64,000 bases of DNA from Promethearchaeota archaeon (lineage in GTDB: Archaea > Asgardarchaeota > Lokiarchaeia > Helarchaeales > RDOG01), in the NCBI GenBank assembly GCA_011365055.1, contig RDOG01000012.1, positions 1 to 64,000 on the forward strand, read 5' to 3'. Within the stretch, counting starts at the first letter, position 1. Every line of letters begins with the position of its first letter. The notes beneath the pieces were generated by a model. It did no database searches and had not been told where the DNA came from. It was given only the letters and a program-made list of their open reading frames with translations. Both the position numbers and the translations under genes were made by a program. Positions 7,676-17,138 of this stretch are shown one piece after another.

Positions 7676-10558
7676 TTGAAAATAATTAATAATGCAGTTA
7701 TTAAAGATAAATATCAATGTATTATAATTGGTGCAGGCATAGGAGGACTTACTGCTGCAGCTTTATTGGCAAAAAAAGGTATAGACGTTCTATTAATTGA
7801 GCAACATTATGTTCCTGGGGGTGCTTGCACGTCACTTAAACGAATGGGGCAAGCTTTTGACGTGGGTGCTGCTTTACTTTTCGGCTTCCAGGAGGAAGTT
7901 ATTTCTCCGCATAGATTTATAATGAATACGCTTGAAGAACACGTGAATGTGATTCAACACGAATCTATGTATCGGTGTAATTTTGAAAAAAATGGAAAAC
8001 CCGTATCAATTAATTTTTGGGAAAATTTTGATCGATTCTTTGCAGAAATGACAGCTGCATTTCCTGAATATAAGGATAACATGAAGGCTTTTTACGAATA
8101 TTTGGAAAGTCTCTATGATATATTGGGGAAAATTTTCACGCTGGAACCAATATCTGAGATTTCAATGTGGGACAAAATGAAAATGTTTTTTAAAAATCCC
8201 AGAGAACTCATAACAATGCTGCGGTACTTGAATAAAGATATGAAATCAATGTTAGATCAATATTTCGGGGAGGATCCGCAATTAAAAACGTTTTATGACA
8301 TGCTTTTATCGTTTATGTTAACCACAAAAGTAGAAGAAACTCCCATCATTTTAGCTGCTGCAATTTTTATAGTGGCAAATCATGGTGGTGCTTGTTATCC
8401 GCAAGGTTCACCACAAGCACTTCCTAATGCTATTGAAAAAGCTTTTGAAAAATTTGGAGGGTCTATCTTATATCGACACTTGGTAGATGAAATACTTATC
8501 GAAAAGAAAAAAGCTTATGGAGTTCGTCTAGATGATGGAACTGAAATAATGGCAGATGTGGTAATTTCGGATGCTTCCATATGGCAAAATTATAATAAAC
8601 TCATTAATAAGAAGCATCTCTCCCAAAAAGAAGTTGATTGGGCAAATTCCTTCGAACCAACTTTATCTGCACTAATAATGTATATTGGTGTCGATGCAGA
8701 GGCTATTCCTGAAGGAACTCCTCCCATCGAGATGTATATTGAAGATATAAACAATTACGATGGTGGAGTAGAAGTCATTTACATTCCATCTTTAGAAGAT
8801 CCCTCTATTGCTCCTGAAGGAACTCATTCTATAACAGTAATTGCTATGGCTTTTGAAGAATTTCCAAGACCTTCTGATCCAATATATCAATCAGATGAAT
8901 ATTATAAACTTAAAGAAAAAGAAGCTGATCGAATTTTAACTGATATTGAAAAGCATTTTCCAAATTTCCGAAAACATATTCGATGTATTGAAGTAGGAAC
9001 CTCCTCAACTATAGAACGATTTACACTCAAAGATTGGGGTTGTATTGGGGGTCCAAAACAATCAATAGGGCAGCATATGATGAAACGACCTGGTGCAAAA
9101 AGCAAATTCAAAAATCTTTATTATGTTGGTGATAGCACTACAATGGGAGAATCTGTAATGAATGCCACGTTTTCTGCAATTGGAGCTACAAATTTAATTC
9201 TTAAAAAATTTAAGAAAAAACCATATGTTGATAAGAAATTCGATGAACAATACGTCCATTTTGTTAAAGGTGAAAAGCGAATTCTTCTGCCAGAAATTGA
9301 TGAAGAACTTAATGACGAAAAAGCAGCGCGTGTTGCTTGGGAATGTCAATGGTGTGTTGAACCACAATGTAACTTTAATTGTCCTGCTGGTGTGGATGTT
9401 TCTAATTTTATGCGTCGGATAGAATCAAAAAATTTTAATGGCGCAGCAAAATCTATTAGACAAATGAATCCTCTTGGTGAAATTTGTGGTAAAATTTGTC
9501 CTGCTGAAAAATTATGTGAAAAGGATTGTTATCACAAAGAATTTTCAGATGAGTCAACCAGGATTTCACAACTTCAAGCATGGGTTTGTCAAAAAGCCGG
9601 AGAAAATGGTTGGGATAAGGAAGTTGTTGACCCTACTGGGAAGAAAATTGCTATTATTGGTGCTGGACCAAGCGGTTTATCTTGCGCACACTTTCTTGCA
9701 AGATTAGGGCATGATATTGATGTATTTGAAAAACGCGATAAAAAAGGAGGGATGCTCACCTATGTGCTTCCTTCTTCCCGTCTTCCTGAAAATACAATTA
9801 ATCGAGATTTAAATGGTTTATCACTTCCTAATATTAATTTTAAATATAATACGATATTAGGAAAAGATGTAAAGATTTCTGAATTGTCAAAAGATTACGA
9901 TGCAGTTTATCTTGCACCGGGTTTATGGTCTGGCAGAAAATTAAACATTCCTGGTATCGATAATTCAAATATAATTGATGCTTTAACCTATATCATGAAT
10001 TATAAACAAAAAGGTAAAGTTGATACGAAAGGCAAATTACTTGTTATTGGGGGAGGTTCAGTAGCTGCTGATGCCGTTTTGGTTGCAAAGGAAAGTGGAG
10101 TTAAAGATATTACTTTAGTCTGTTTAGAAAGTAAGGAGGAAATGCCTGCATTGAAATCAGAAATAGATGAAATGTTAGTATGTGGTGCAGAAATACATAA
10201 TTCATGGGGTCCCAAGGAAATTTCAGGCAAAAAAATTGTTTTCATGGAATGTAGTTCCGTCTTTGACGAAAATGGCAAGTTTGAACCTAAATTTAACGAA
10301 AAGAATGTTATGGAAGTAGAATTTGATCAGATAGTATTAGCTGTTGGACAACAAATGGATCCTGATCTTGCTTCTTATTTTAAAGAAGAGTTTGGAAAAG
10401 CAACTTTGATTGATGTGGAACCTGAAACATTAAAAATTAAGGGGACATCTAACATCTATGCTGGAGGGGATATCATTAGAGGAGCGGGCACCGTTGTTCA
10501 ATCTGTTGCAGATGGAAGAAGAGCTGCCATGGCAATTAATAAAGAATTAAAGAAATAA
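7676..10558 (+). CDS. Two-module FAD oxidoreductase: CrtI/phytoene-desaturase-like + GltD-like
   Basis: Residues about 13-530 form a CrtI/CrtISO-type flavin oxidoreductase: dinucleotide site GAGIGGLTAAALL, then the VPGGACTS segment and a C-terminal FAD motif YYVGDSTTMG. Residues about 545-960 resemble the small subunit of glutamate synthase. They have a cysteine-rich N-terminal Fer4_20-type domain (CQWCVEPQCNFNC, CGKICPAEKLCEKDC), an FAD fold (IAIIGAGPSGL, ~658) and an NAD(P)H fold (LLVIGGGSVAADA, ~787). Electrons could pass from NAD(P)H through the GltD-like part to the CrtI-like part, for example for isoprenoid or lipid saturation, but the substrate is unknown. I use TTG 7676, preceded by GAGGTC, rather than GTG 7616, whose extra 20 residues do not look like part of the fold. 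Confidence 0.85.
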   Translation: MKIINNAVIKDKYQCIIIGAGIGGLTAAALLAKKGIDVLLIEQHYVPGGACTSLKRMGQAFDVGAALLFGFQEEVISPHRFIMNTLEEHVNVIQHESMYRCNFEKNGKPVSINFWENFDRFFAEMTAAFPEYKDNMKAFYEYLESLYDILGKIFTLEPISEISMWDKMKMFFKNPRELITMLRYLNKDMKSMLDQYFGEDPQLKTFYDMLLSFMLTTKVEETPIILAAAIFIVANHGGACYPQGSPQALPNAIEKAFEKFGGSILYRHLVDEILIEKKKAYGVRLDDGTEIMADVVISDASIWQNYNKLINKKHLSQKEVDWANSFEPTLSALIMYIGVDAEAIPEGTPPIEMYIEDINNYDGGVEVIYIPSLEDPSIAPEGTHSITVIAMAFEEFPRPSDPIYQSDEYYKLKEKEADRILTDIEKHFPNFRKHIRCIEVGTSSTIERFTLKDWGCIGGPKQSIGQHMMKRPGAKSKFKNLYYVGDSTTMGESVMNATFSAIGATNLILKKFKKKPYVDKKFDEQYVHFVKGEKRILLPEIDEELNDEKAARVAWECQWCVEPQCNFNCPAGVDVSNFMRRIESKNFNGAAKSIRQMNPLGEICGKICPAEKLCEKDCYHKEFSDESTRISQLQAWVCQKAGENGWDKEVVDPTGKKIAIIGAGPSGLSCAHFLARLGHDIDVFEKRDKKGGMLTYVLPSSRLPENTINRDLNGLSLPNINFKYNTILGKDVKISELSKDYDAVYLAPGLWSGRKLNIPGIDNSNIIDALTYIMNYKQKGKVDTKGKLLVIGGGSVAADAVLVAKESGVKDITLVCLESKEEMPALKSEIDEMLVCGAEIHNSWGPKEISGKKIVFMECSSVFDENGKFEPKFNEKNVMEVEFDQIVLAVGQQMDPDLASYFKEEFGKATLIDVEPETLKIKGTSNIYAGGDIIRGAGTVVQSVADGRRAAMAINKELKK

Positions 10559-10602
10559 AAAATATCCTTTCTTCTTTTTAAAATATCACTGTGAGGATAT
10601 AT

Positions 10603-10722
10603 ATGAATAAATTAAATATGAGAATTTTAAAGGGAAAAATAAAATTCTGCAATATCCTTAGTCTGATATCGGATGATTTTTCTTTGTTAAACGATAATTT
10701 ATATCGACTCTTTCTCATATAA
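10603..10722 (+). CDS. Possible 39-residue small protein
   Basis: A short ATG-initiated frame preceded by GTGAGGAT, a fair ribosome-binding site. The product is basic at the N-terminus and hydrophobic towards the C-terminus. Nothing is recognised in it, and it may be chance in the 176-nt gap between two genes. Confidence 0.25.
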   Translation: MNKLNMRILKGKIKFCNILSLISDDFSLLNDNLYRLFLI

Positions 10723-10735
10723 AAATAAGATAAGG

Positions 10736-11842
10736 TTAATTATGATCTCTATTCCTCATCCAACTTAATGCTAATTCTTCGAAACTTTCAGGTGGGACAG
10801 TTTCGATTTCCTTTTTCTGAAGTTTTATGGCATCAGATGGACAAGTTGGGACACATAAACCACAGCCAATGCACCTATCGTGATTTACGTTCGCGAATTT
10901 ATCAATAATAGTTATTGCTTCCATTTGACATCGATCTATACACGTTTCACATCCGCTACATTTCTCTGTATCAACAATAGCTTGAAAATTTGCACTGAAG
11001 TACTCGGCTGGATTCGGAAATCTTTTAAGAGCGCTTAAAACGGAACAACAGCAGCTACAACAAAGACATATATAGAGAGGATCTTGGCAATTATTAGGGT
11101 GTATTACCAAGCCAATTTCCTCAGCCTTCTTAAGTGTATTTAAGAGCTCATCTTTAGATGATTTACGTGCATATCCTATATCAATTACGTAATCTATAGC
11201 ATTGCTAAAGATAAAACAAATTTCTCTAATATCAGTTTTCTTACATGGATTTTCTAAAATATCATTAGCTTTCTTACATATACACGGGGCAACTGCAACA
11301 TTCTTAATATTCTTAATAATTTGCTTAATGTTATCGTATGTACTTACGTTATGTTCTGGAGTGATACTTTGTTCTATTGGAATCATTCTCATTTGCGGTG
11401 CGCCTTTAATATACAAATTTTTGTAAAAAGTTTCATCAACATATTGATTGAAATTCTCGTAATATTCTTTATCATGATATAACATGTTGAATTCATGCAT
11501 TCCAACAGCAAGAATACTTAGACAATACATCTTTCCTTTTTCTGGTTGATCTCCTTCTGCTTCAATCAGTTTTCCTCCTTGTATAACACCCCGTTTAACC
11601 ATTCCATCAAGAAGTTTTTCTACTTCTTCAATATTAAATCCACTTTTTTTCGCTCTTCGATATATAGTTTTAAGTTTTTCTGGTAGAGAACCAAGACATA
11701 ATACTATTTTAGCTTCTTCTGGTGTAAAAAAATGTTTTAATAAACGGATCTCAACCTTAGATTCTGTGGCTGGAAAATTAATAGGCATTTGATCAAAATG
11801 CTGTCGTAATTTTTCATATATTTCATCACCCTCATTTATCAT
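10736..11842 (-). CDS. 4Fe-4S protein with C-terminal 2[4Fe-4S] ferredoxin domain
   Basis: A 368-residue protein. The N-terminal ~100 residues look like a winged-helix-type fold (FTPEEAKIVLCLG). The middle carries further cysteines (APCICKK, a CLCCSCCC run near residue 256). The end (about 285-345) is a bacterial-type ferredoxin with two complete sets, CSGCETCIDRC and CIGCGLCVPTC. This architecture occurs in anaerobes as an electron-transfer or redox-responsive protein, but I cannot name the partner. AGGAGG lies just upstream of the ATG. Confidence 0.82.
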   Translation of the reverse strand: MINEGDEIYEKLRQHFDQMPINFPATESKVEIRLLKHFFTPEEAKIVLCLGSLPEKLKTIYRRAKKSGFNIEEVEKLLDGMVKRGVIQGGKLIEAEGDQPEKGKMYCLSILAVGMHEFNMLYHDKEYYENFNQYVDETFYKNLYIKGAPQMRMIPIEQSITPEHNVSTYDNIKQIIKNIKNVAVAPCICKKANDILENPCKKTDIREICFIFSNAIDYVIDIGYARKSSKDELLNTLKKAEEIGLVIHPNNCQDPLYICLCCSCCCSVLSALKRFPNPAEYFSANFQAIVDTEKCSGCETCIDRCQMEAITIIDKFANVNHDRCIGCGLCVPTCPSDAIKLQKKEIETVPPESFEELALSWMRNRDHN

Positions 11843-12262
11843 AAAATATTCCTCCTTATATTTTTTAATAAATGAAAAATAGTAAGTTTTAATTTTTATT
11901 AAATTTTTCCTAAGTAAAAAATTCTATTTACTATTGAGTATTTTTAAAGAAGAGTCTTGCCCTTTTAACCTAGTCAATTTACTCAAACAATGAAATAACA
12001 TTTACTAGTATTTTCACTATACTAACCTAAAACAAAATTATCAACTTCGTCACCGTAAGATTTTGGAATCCAATAATATGAGTGTAAAAAAAATAATCCC
12101 GTCCTAAAACCTAGTTTAAATTTTCTTGGATTTTAAAATTCCACTGTGAACAAAAATATATTCATAAATATTAAAATTAAAAAATTTTAACTATATTAAA
12201 AAAAAAGTAAGAGAGCTTCTTTTTTAAGAAGTTCTTTACAATAATTTCTGTTCTAGGCAAAA
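11843..12262. other. Intergenic stretch without recognised features
   Basis: About 420 nt of AT-rich sequence between the ferredoxin-like gene and a small gene on the same strand. I see only short T- and A-rich stretches that could be promoters or terminators. Confidence 0.5.
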
Positions 12263-12565
12263 TTACATAAGCTGTAAAAGTTTAGCCGTTTCACCTATGG
12301 TATTTAATATCTCAATAGTAGATCCATATCCCTCAAGATTGAAAAAGGGAGTATTTAACTTATTAATTTCAGTTATTGCTTCCTCTGCATGCTCTTTTTC
12401 AGTATATATCAAGTGATATATTTTTATACCTTTTGAACAATCCGAAGATGAAAAGGATTGCCATTTTTTTATGATTGGAGGTAACTTTCCCTTTTGTTTG
12501 AAAAATAATTCCGCTGCTTTTTTGGCGCTTAACCCAGGATACAAAATTGTCATTAATAAAATCAA
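12263..12565 (-). CDS. Uncharacterised 100-residue protein
   Basis: The product begins MILLMTILYPGLSAKKAAELF and has an alternating strand/helix pattern that suggests a small ferredoxin-like alpha/beta fold. I do not recognise the family. The start may be ATG 12565 or ATG 12553. It has no transmembrane segment or metal motif. Confidence 0.5.
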   Translation of the reverse strand: MILLMTILYPGLSAKKAAELFFKQKGKLPPIIKKWQSFSSSDCSKGIKIYHLIYTEKEHAEEAITEINKLNTPFFNLEGYGSTIEILNTIGETAKLLQLM

Positions 12566-12756
12566 TTTTATTCACCCCAAATTTCTGAAATCCCTTACCA
12601 TTTTTATGGTAATTTAGGTAAGTATGTAATTTATTTTTAAATATTTCGTTCACTATTTGGAAATCGCCAAAAATTATTTCGGTTATATAGAAATAATTTA
12701 GAATATCCCTTCTTCTCTTTCTGGAATTCCTTCAGGCGCTTGTAAAAAAATAAGGA

Positions 12757-13107
12757 TTAATGGTGTTGAATTAGCGCTATTCGGACTCCATTTGGATCTT
12801 CTAAAAAGGCAAGGGTTCCAACTGTTATTGGTATTGGTTCCATGGTGATTTTGGCACCTTTAGATTTGAGTTCTTTAACTGTGGTGTTTATATCTTCAAC
12901 ATCCATTCCCACCGAATACAGACCAGTTTGATATTCTTTATTTTTTATGAGCTCTATCATTGCATCTCCTTCCCCTTTCAATAATGTGATTATTGCCTCC
13001 GGTAGGGGATTATGTTGGCTATCTATTTTAAAACCCATTACTTCCGTGTAAAATTTAATTGATTCATCCATATCCTCAACTATTATGGTAGCGTATTTGA
13101 CTTTCAT
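12757..13107 (-). CDS. VOC/glyoxalase-superfamily protein
   Basis: A 116-residue single VOC unit with two beta-alpha-beta-beta-beta modules. Typical elements are the [15 protein letters not shown] opening and the [14 protein letters not shown] ending, including the terminal metal-site region. Such proteins form dimers and act as lyases, isomerases or dioxygenases. The substrate cannot be told from the sequence. Confidence 0.85.
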   Translation of the reverse strand: MKVKYATIIVEDMDESIKFYTEVMGFKIDSQHNPLPEAIITLLKGEGDAMIELIKNKEYQTGLYSVGMDVEDINTTVKELKSKGAKITMEPIPITVGTLAFLEDPNGVRIALIQHH

Positions 13108-13230
13108 ATTTTTTCACTATTAAACATTTATTAACTAAGTTAAAAATTCTTATTTTTTAAACAATTTACGTTCATCGTGGTATTTTAAAAATAATAAATT
13201 TTTATTTCTATATTAATTCAAACTAGCAAC

Positions 13231-13680
13231 TCAGAAAAATCTTTCACAAAAAGGACAAAAATCCTCTCCATTTCTAATACTCAAAGCAGAGCCACATTCT
13301 GGACATTTACCTAGCTCATTTGAGAAATTTTGATTTTCCTTTTTTATTATTTTTTCTTGAACTGCAATAGAACTGAATTGAATAAATGTTTTACATCCTT
13401 CACAATAAATTTTCAAAAATCCTTTATTTTTTAATTTATAAGCTCCACAATTGGGACATTGTTGTTGAATTAACATTTTATTCATAATATGAATGATGTA
13501 TCCAACCAGAAGGAATGAGATTCCAACTATCAAAGGAAATCCACATAACATACCAAATAGTCTAAAAAAAATATTAACTTCATTTCCTTCTTTTGGGAAA
13601 AAAATTATTAAAAATGGTGAAAATATAGCACTAATTATCAGTAAATACAATCCATATTTAAAATAGTCTGATTTTTCCAA
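13231..13680 (-). CDS. Membrane protein with cytosolic zinc ribbons
   Basis: A 149-residue protein with two N-terminal transmembrane segments (about 10-28 and 36-64). It continues with one zinc-ribbon-like pair, CPNCG and YCEGC, and ends with a second, CPECG and FCPFC. The family is unknown. It is followed on the same strand by, and lies 14 nt from, the membrane gene at 13694-14050, so the two probably form a pair. Confidence 0.65.
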   Translation of the reverse strand: MEKSDYFKYGLYLLIISAIFSPFLIIFFPKEGNEVNIFFRLFGMLCGFPLIVGISFLLVGYIIHIMNKMLIQQQCPNCGAYKLKNKGFLKIYCEGCKTFIQFSSIAVQEKIIKKENQNFSNELGKCPECGSALSIRNGEDFCPFCERFF

Positions 13681-13693
13681 GATTATTCCTCAT

Positions 13694-14050
13694 CTAATTA
13701 AATATCAGTTGATTTAATTTAATATATCGTCGTGAATCGGTATCAAAATAGCAATCCTCATAAATGAAATTTTTAAGATCATCTAATTTTAATGCTATTG
13801 CACCATTATTTAGGTATGAAACTTCTTTAATCACTTGTTCTGAACTATTTTGAAAATAAGGAATTATTAAAATAATTATTCCAGCTATAATAAAGATGAT
13901 TAACAAGTAAATAAATAAAAAAAAAAGTATTCCCAAACGATCTCTGCCAAGTATCGTACAAAATATTAATAAGACAAAAAAATTAAATCCTGAAGTTATA
14001 AAAGCTACTCCAAATATTTTATATGCTGGTTTATTCAAACAATCCCTCAA
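13694..14050 (-). CDS. Small membrane protein
   Basis: A 118-residue protein with two or three hydrophobic segments (about 10-32, 37-65) and a polar C-terminal tail containing YFDTDSRRYIKL. I do not recognise it. It precedes the zinc-ribbon membrane protein in the same direction, so a joint role is possible. Confidence 0.55.
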   Translation of the reverse strand: MRDCLNKPAYKIFGVAFITSGFNFFVLLIFCTILGRDRLGILFFLFIYLLIIFIIAGIIILIIPYFQNSSEQVIKEVSYLNNGAIALKLDDLKNFIYEDCYFDTDSRRYIKLNQLIFN

Positions 14051-14139
14051 TTAAATTAAAGGTATATTGGGTATAATTAAATAGTCTAATAATCATTCTA
14101 TTCGTGCATATTATTTAATTCTCAATTTGAGTGATAAAA

Positions 14140-14634
14140 ATGTCAAATAACGATGATATTGATTTAGCGACACTTCACGAGAAAATTAAAGGTTTTTTAA
14201 AAGAGATCAACGCAGAAATCATAAAAGAGGACATTGAAGATCATTTTATTGACGTTCCTATTGATGTGATATTTAGTTCGGACGATAAACTAAAATTAAT
14301 GTGTCGTATTCTCATCACTGAAGAGTGGTTTCACTTTAAATGTCTATTAATGTTTCATGAATCCCTTCCCCAAAAACCTGATGATCGCATCGCTTTGTGG
14401 GAAGAGCTACTTGTTGCCAATTTTAATTTTCCAGAACTTACTTATTCTATTGATGAAGAAAAGAATGTTTTCGTTGAAGCTGATATGCCTGCTAGTACAA
14501 CTTTGGATTATTTCATTTTAGAATTTAGTTCCATTGCTCTTGGTATAGATCATTTTTATAATGAATTAATACCAAAATTAAATGAACAAATTAATAAAGA
14601 AAATACTGCTGATCCAGCTCGACTTTATACTTAA
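14140..14634 (+). CDS. Uncharacterised protein with YbjN/secretion-chaperone-like fold
   Basis: A 164-residue acidic protein. The order of elements (helix, several strands, the DDRIALWEELLVANF helix, more strands, then a long terminal helix) resembles the YbjN / type III chaperone-like fold. That is a pattern judgement rather than a family match. The start is ATG 14140; an in-frame GTG is at 14131. It lies 33 nt upstream of the carboxylate-amine ligase gene. Confidence 0.5.
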   Translation: MSNNDDIDLATLHEKIKGFLKEINAEIIKEDIEDHFIDVPIDVIFSSDDKLKLMCRILITEEWFHFKCLLMFHESLPQKPDDRIALWEELLVANFNFPELTYSIDEEKNVFVEADMPASTTLDYFILEFSSIALGIDHFYNELIPKLNEQINKENTADPARLYT

Positions 14635-14667
14635 TCATCAATTCTTTTATGAATTTAACATGGTATC

Positions 14668-15963
14668 GTGATTTTTTTGAAAGTTGGAATTTGTCCTGTT
14701 TGTGGTTCACCAATCACGGAAAAGGTTTGGAAAAATTATAGGTCTAAAGTTGTTGATAAAAAAAGATTTGATTGTCCAGAATGTGGAACGGAATTATATG
14801 TCGATCCTTCGCTTTCTATTGAAGAATTTGAAATGCATCGTGGAAAAGCGTTAATAAAATATCCTGGATTAACTTTAGGAATTGAAGTAGAGTCATATAG
14901 CATCGACCTAGAAAGTCTAGAATTTAAATCCATGGCTCCGATTTATCCAAAGAACGGTTCAATTGAAAAAGGCGAAGGTTATATTTATGATAAGACTATT
15001 GGTTCAGAATATAATTCTCCTGTTTTTACTTCGTTAAATGAAGCATTCTTTCGAATAAAGATTGGATTAAGAAAATATTTTGTAGATTTAGAAGAAAGTG
15101 AGACAAAACGAATAGCTTTAATAGCTTCATATGGTAAAATAAACGAAACTGCTGGAATCCATTATCACGTAGGTCCTGAACGTGGAAAAGCGTTAGAAGA
15201 AGAAGTTGCTGATTATGTAACTCCTTATATTCACCAGCAAATTCCCTTTATAATTGCAATAACTGCAAATTCGCCAATTATAAACGGATCAATAACTGAT
15301 ATAGCATCAAATAGAATGCTTTTTAATGGTGAATCAATGTGTTCGGCATTAAATAGAACCACTTTAGAAGGAATGAGCGGTTTTTCACATTTTGACGAAA
15401 TTAACATGACATCTAAAAGAGTAGATAAACCTCCTACTCTTGAAGTGAGAGTTGCAGATTCAAATATTCCCGAATACATCATTGCTGGATTATTTATCGT
15501 CCATATTGTCGTGAATGCTGCAATTAAAGGAAAACCATTATGGAATTTAAAATATTATAGGCAAAAAAATTATGAAGCTGAACGCATGGATGCTGCTCGA
15601 CGTGGTGCTAAGGCTTCAATAAGATTTAACAAGGCATTATTACCCATTCCAAAATACATTGATGCATTTTTTAACTTTTATCATGATGAAATTGAAGAAA
15701 GTAATATGTCAGAAGACGTTTTAACTATTTTTCGATTAGCGAAGAATGGATGGGTTATGGCCGACATCGTTAGAGAAGCTTGGAAGAAGATTAAGAAGGA
15801 AGATCCCAGTAAAAATGATTTGATGTTAAGTAAAATATTTGCAGCTAAATATCTTAACGCACAACAAAGAAATCTGAATGGCGAGAATGTAAAAACTTTT
15901 GCTAAATTACTTGGTGTAAAACTCCCTTATTTAAATGACGTGAAATTGGGCAAATTTTTCTAA
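14668..15963 (+). CDS. GCS2-like carboxylate-amine ligase with N-terminal zinc ribbon
   Basis: The first ~50 residues form a zinc ribbon (CPVCG and CPECG). The remainder resembles the glutamine-synthetase/glutamate-cysteine-ligase superfamily: LGIEVESYSID is the first acidic metal-binding strand, GSEYNSPVF the next, IHYHVGP the His strand, and LEVRVADSN the later arginine strand. These enzymes make an amide bond from a carboxylate and an amine using ATP. The substrates are unknown. The zinc ribbon is unusual and may bind a carrier protein or nucleic acid. Confidence 0.68.
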   Translation: MIFLKVGICPVCGSPITEKVWKNYRSKVVDKKRFDCPECGTELYVDPSLSIEEFEMHRGKALIKYPGLTLGIEVESYSIDLESLEFKSMAPIYPKNGSIEKGEGYIYDKTIGSEYNSPVFTSLNEAFFRIKIGLRKYFVDLEESETKRIALIASYGKINETAGIHYHVGPERGKALEEEVADYVTPYIHQQIPFIIAITANSPIINGSITDIASNRMLFNGESMCSALNRTTLEGMSGFSHFDEINMTSKRVDKPPTLEVRVADSNIPEYIIAGLFIVHIVVNAAIKGKPLWNLKYYRQKNYEAERMDAARRGAKASIRFNKALLPIPKYIDAFFNFYHDEIEESNMSEDVLTIFRLAKNGWVMADIVREAWKKIKKEDPSKNDLMLSKIFAAKYLNAQQRNLNGENVKTFAKLLGVKLPYLNDVKLGKFF

Positions 15964-15980
15964 TTTTAAGGGAAAAAAAA

Positions 15981-16526
15981 TTATTCTTCAGCTTGTAAGC
16001 ATTGTCGATAAATGATAGATTCGCCTGCAGTTTGGCTTTTTCTAATAATTCTTACAACATCACCAGGTCGCGCTCCAATGATTATAGCAACAGGATCATT
16101 AGTTAGTATAGCGGGTAATTCTTCTTTTGTTAATTGATAGTAATCTAAGACTTTATTAATCTCTTCTTCCGTAACAATTTCATGCTTAGGAACGAATTCA
16201 TGGTTGAGAATGTCCATCATTACTAACTGTGCTGGAATGAACTCAATATCATTTGAAATCATTTCATTTTTGGCGCTTCTTGTTACTTTTCCGGCACCAA
16301 CTATAACACGGTGCTTTATTTTTTTGTTTTTATCTAATTCCTTAATTGCATCTCTAATTAAAGCAACACCCAATGTCTCATAATTCATACATAATATGAT
16401 AGTATCTTGCTCTTTTCTCTTTGCACGAATAAAAGCACGATTTTTATCAATTATATCTTTTTTAAATGTCGTGTATCCTCTATTTTTAAAAACTTTCACG
16501 ATATTTTGTATAAGAGCTTTCATCAT
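15981..16526 (-). CDS. rpb5: RNA polymerase subunit Rpb5/RpoH with eukaryote-like N-terminal jaw domain
   Basis: Archaeal RpoH is normally about 80 residues and equals only the C-terminal assembly domain of eukaryotic Rpb5. Here the C-terminal part (about 107-178) is typical: HEFVPKHEIVTEEE, LPAILTNDPVA, GARPGDVVRIIRKS, IIYR. Before it are about 105 residues resembling the Rpb5 jaw: an opening helix with NRGYTT, the TIILCMNYETLGVALIRDAIKEL region, RVIVGAGKVTRSAK, and the helix before NHEFVP. The gene is not next to rpoB, so it may be the only copy or a paralogue. I am confident in the C-terminal domain and fairly confident in the jaw. Confidence 0.85.
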   Translation of the reverse strand: MMKALIQNIVKVFKNRGYTTFKKDIIDKNRAFIRAKRKEQDTIILCMNYETLGVALIRDAIKELDKNKKIKHRVIVGAGKVTRSAKNEMISNDIEFIPAQLVMMDILNHEFVPKHEIVTEEEINKVLDYYQLTKEELPAILTNDPVAIIIGARPGDVVRIIRKSQTAGESIIYRQCLQAEE

Positions 16527-17129
16527 ATTCCTCTTTAGGAGTTAATCAATAAAATAACAGAAATAAACGAGATTTTTCTAAACAATTAAGATCAGTTATC
16601 TTATAAAAATTGTGATTTTAATCAACGATTCTCATAACGAATGTGTATTACAAAAATAAATTTTTTTAATAATTTCAAAGAAGGAAAGATTAAAGATTAT
16701 TTTCAATATACGTGGGTAAAATTATAGAAAATATTATCCGGGTCATTAATATTAACTATAACGTTACTTCAAAGTACCTTAAAAGATAAATTTTGACTCT
16801 GCATAATATTTGAAAGAAGTAATATTTTTAACTTATAATAGGAATGAATTGATAGAATTATTTTATTAAATAAAGAAATAAGTATTTTTAGATTCCTTAA
16901 ATAAATTTCATAAAATAATTTGAGATTTTTTACTATGCTTATATGGTCAAGAATAAAGTAAAAGGGAGTTTTGGTGTTATTAATTACCATTAGATATTCA
17001 ATTCATAAACTCTTTACAATAAAAAAAAAACGATTTTACTCAATTTAAAATTGTAAAAACATAAGAAGAAATAAATAAACATAAAACTGATATACTTTTT
17101 AAATGAAAACATAAAATTCAAATTTCAAA
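16527..17129. other. Intergenic stretch, promoters only expected
   Basis: About 600 nt between two divergent genes (rpb5 and the PhoU-like gene). It is very AT-rich. The short antisense frame at 16769-16990 has no protein-like character. I find no tRNA, repeat or clear structured RNA. Confidence 0.5.
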
Positions 17130-17138
17130 GTGAATAAT

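Noticed and set aside
9225..9707. Extra plus-strand frames inside the FAD fusion gene.
   Set aside because: They are out-of-phase shadows of the GltD-like domain, with no independent start signals.
12399..12653. A second minus-strand frame overlapping the 100-residue gene.
   Set aside because: It overlaps the more plausible gene in another phase and has no recognisable features.
16769..16990. A minus-strand frame in the rpb5/PhoU gap.
   Set aside because: Low-complexity, AT-driven sequence with no family character.
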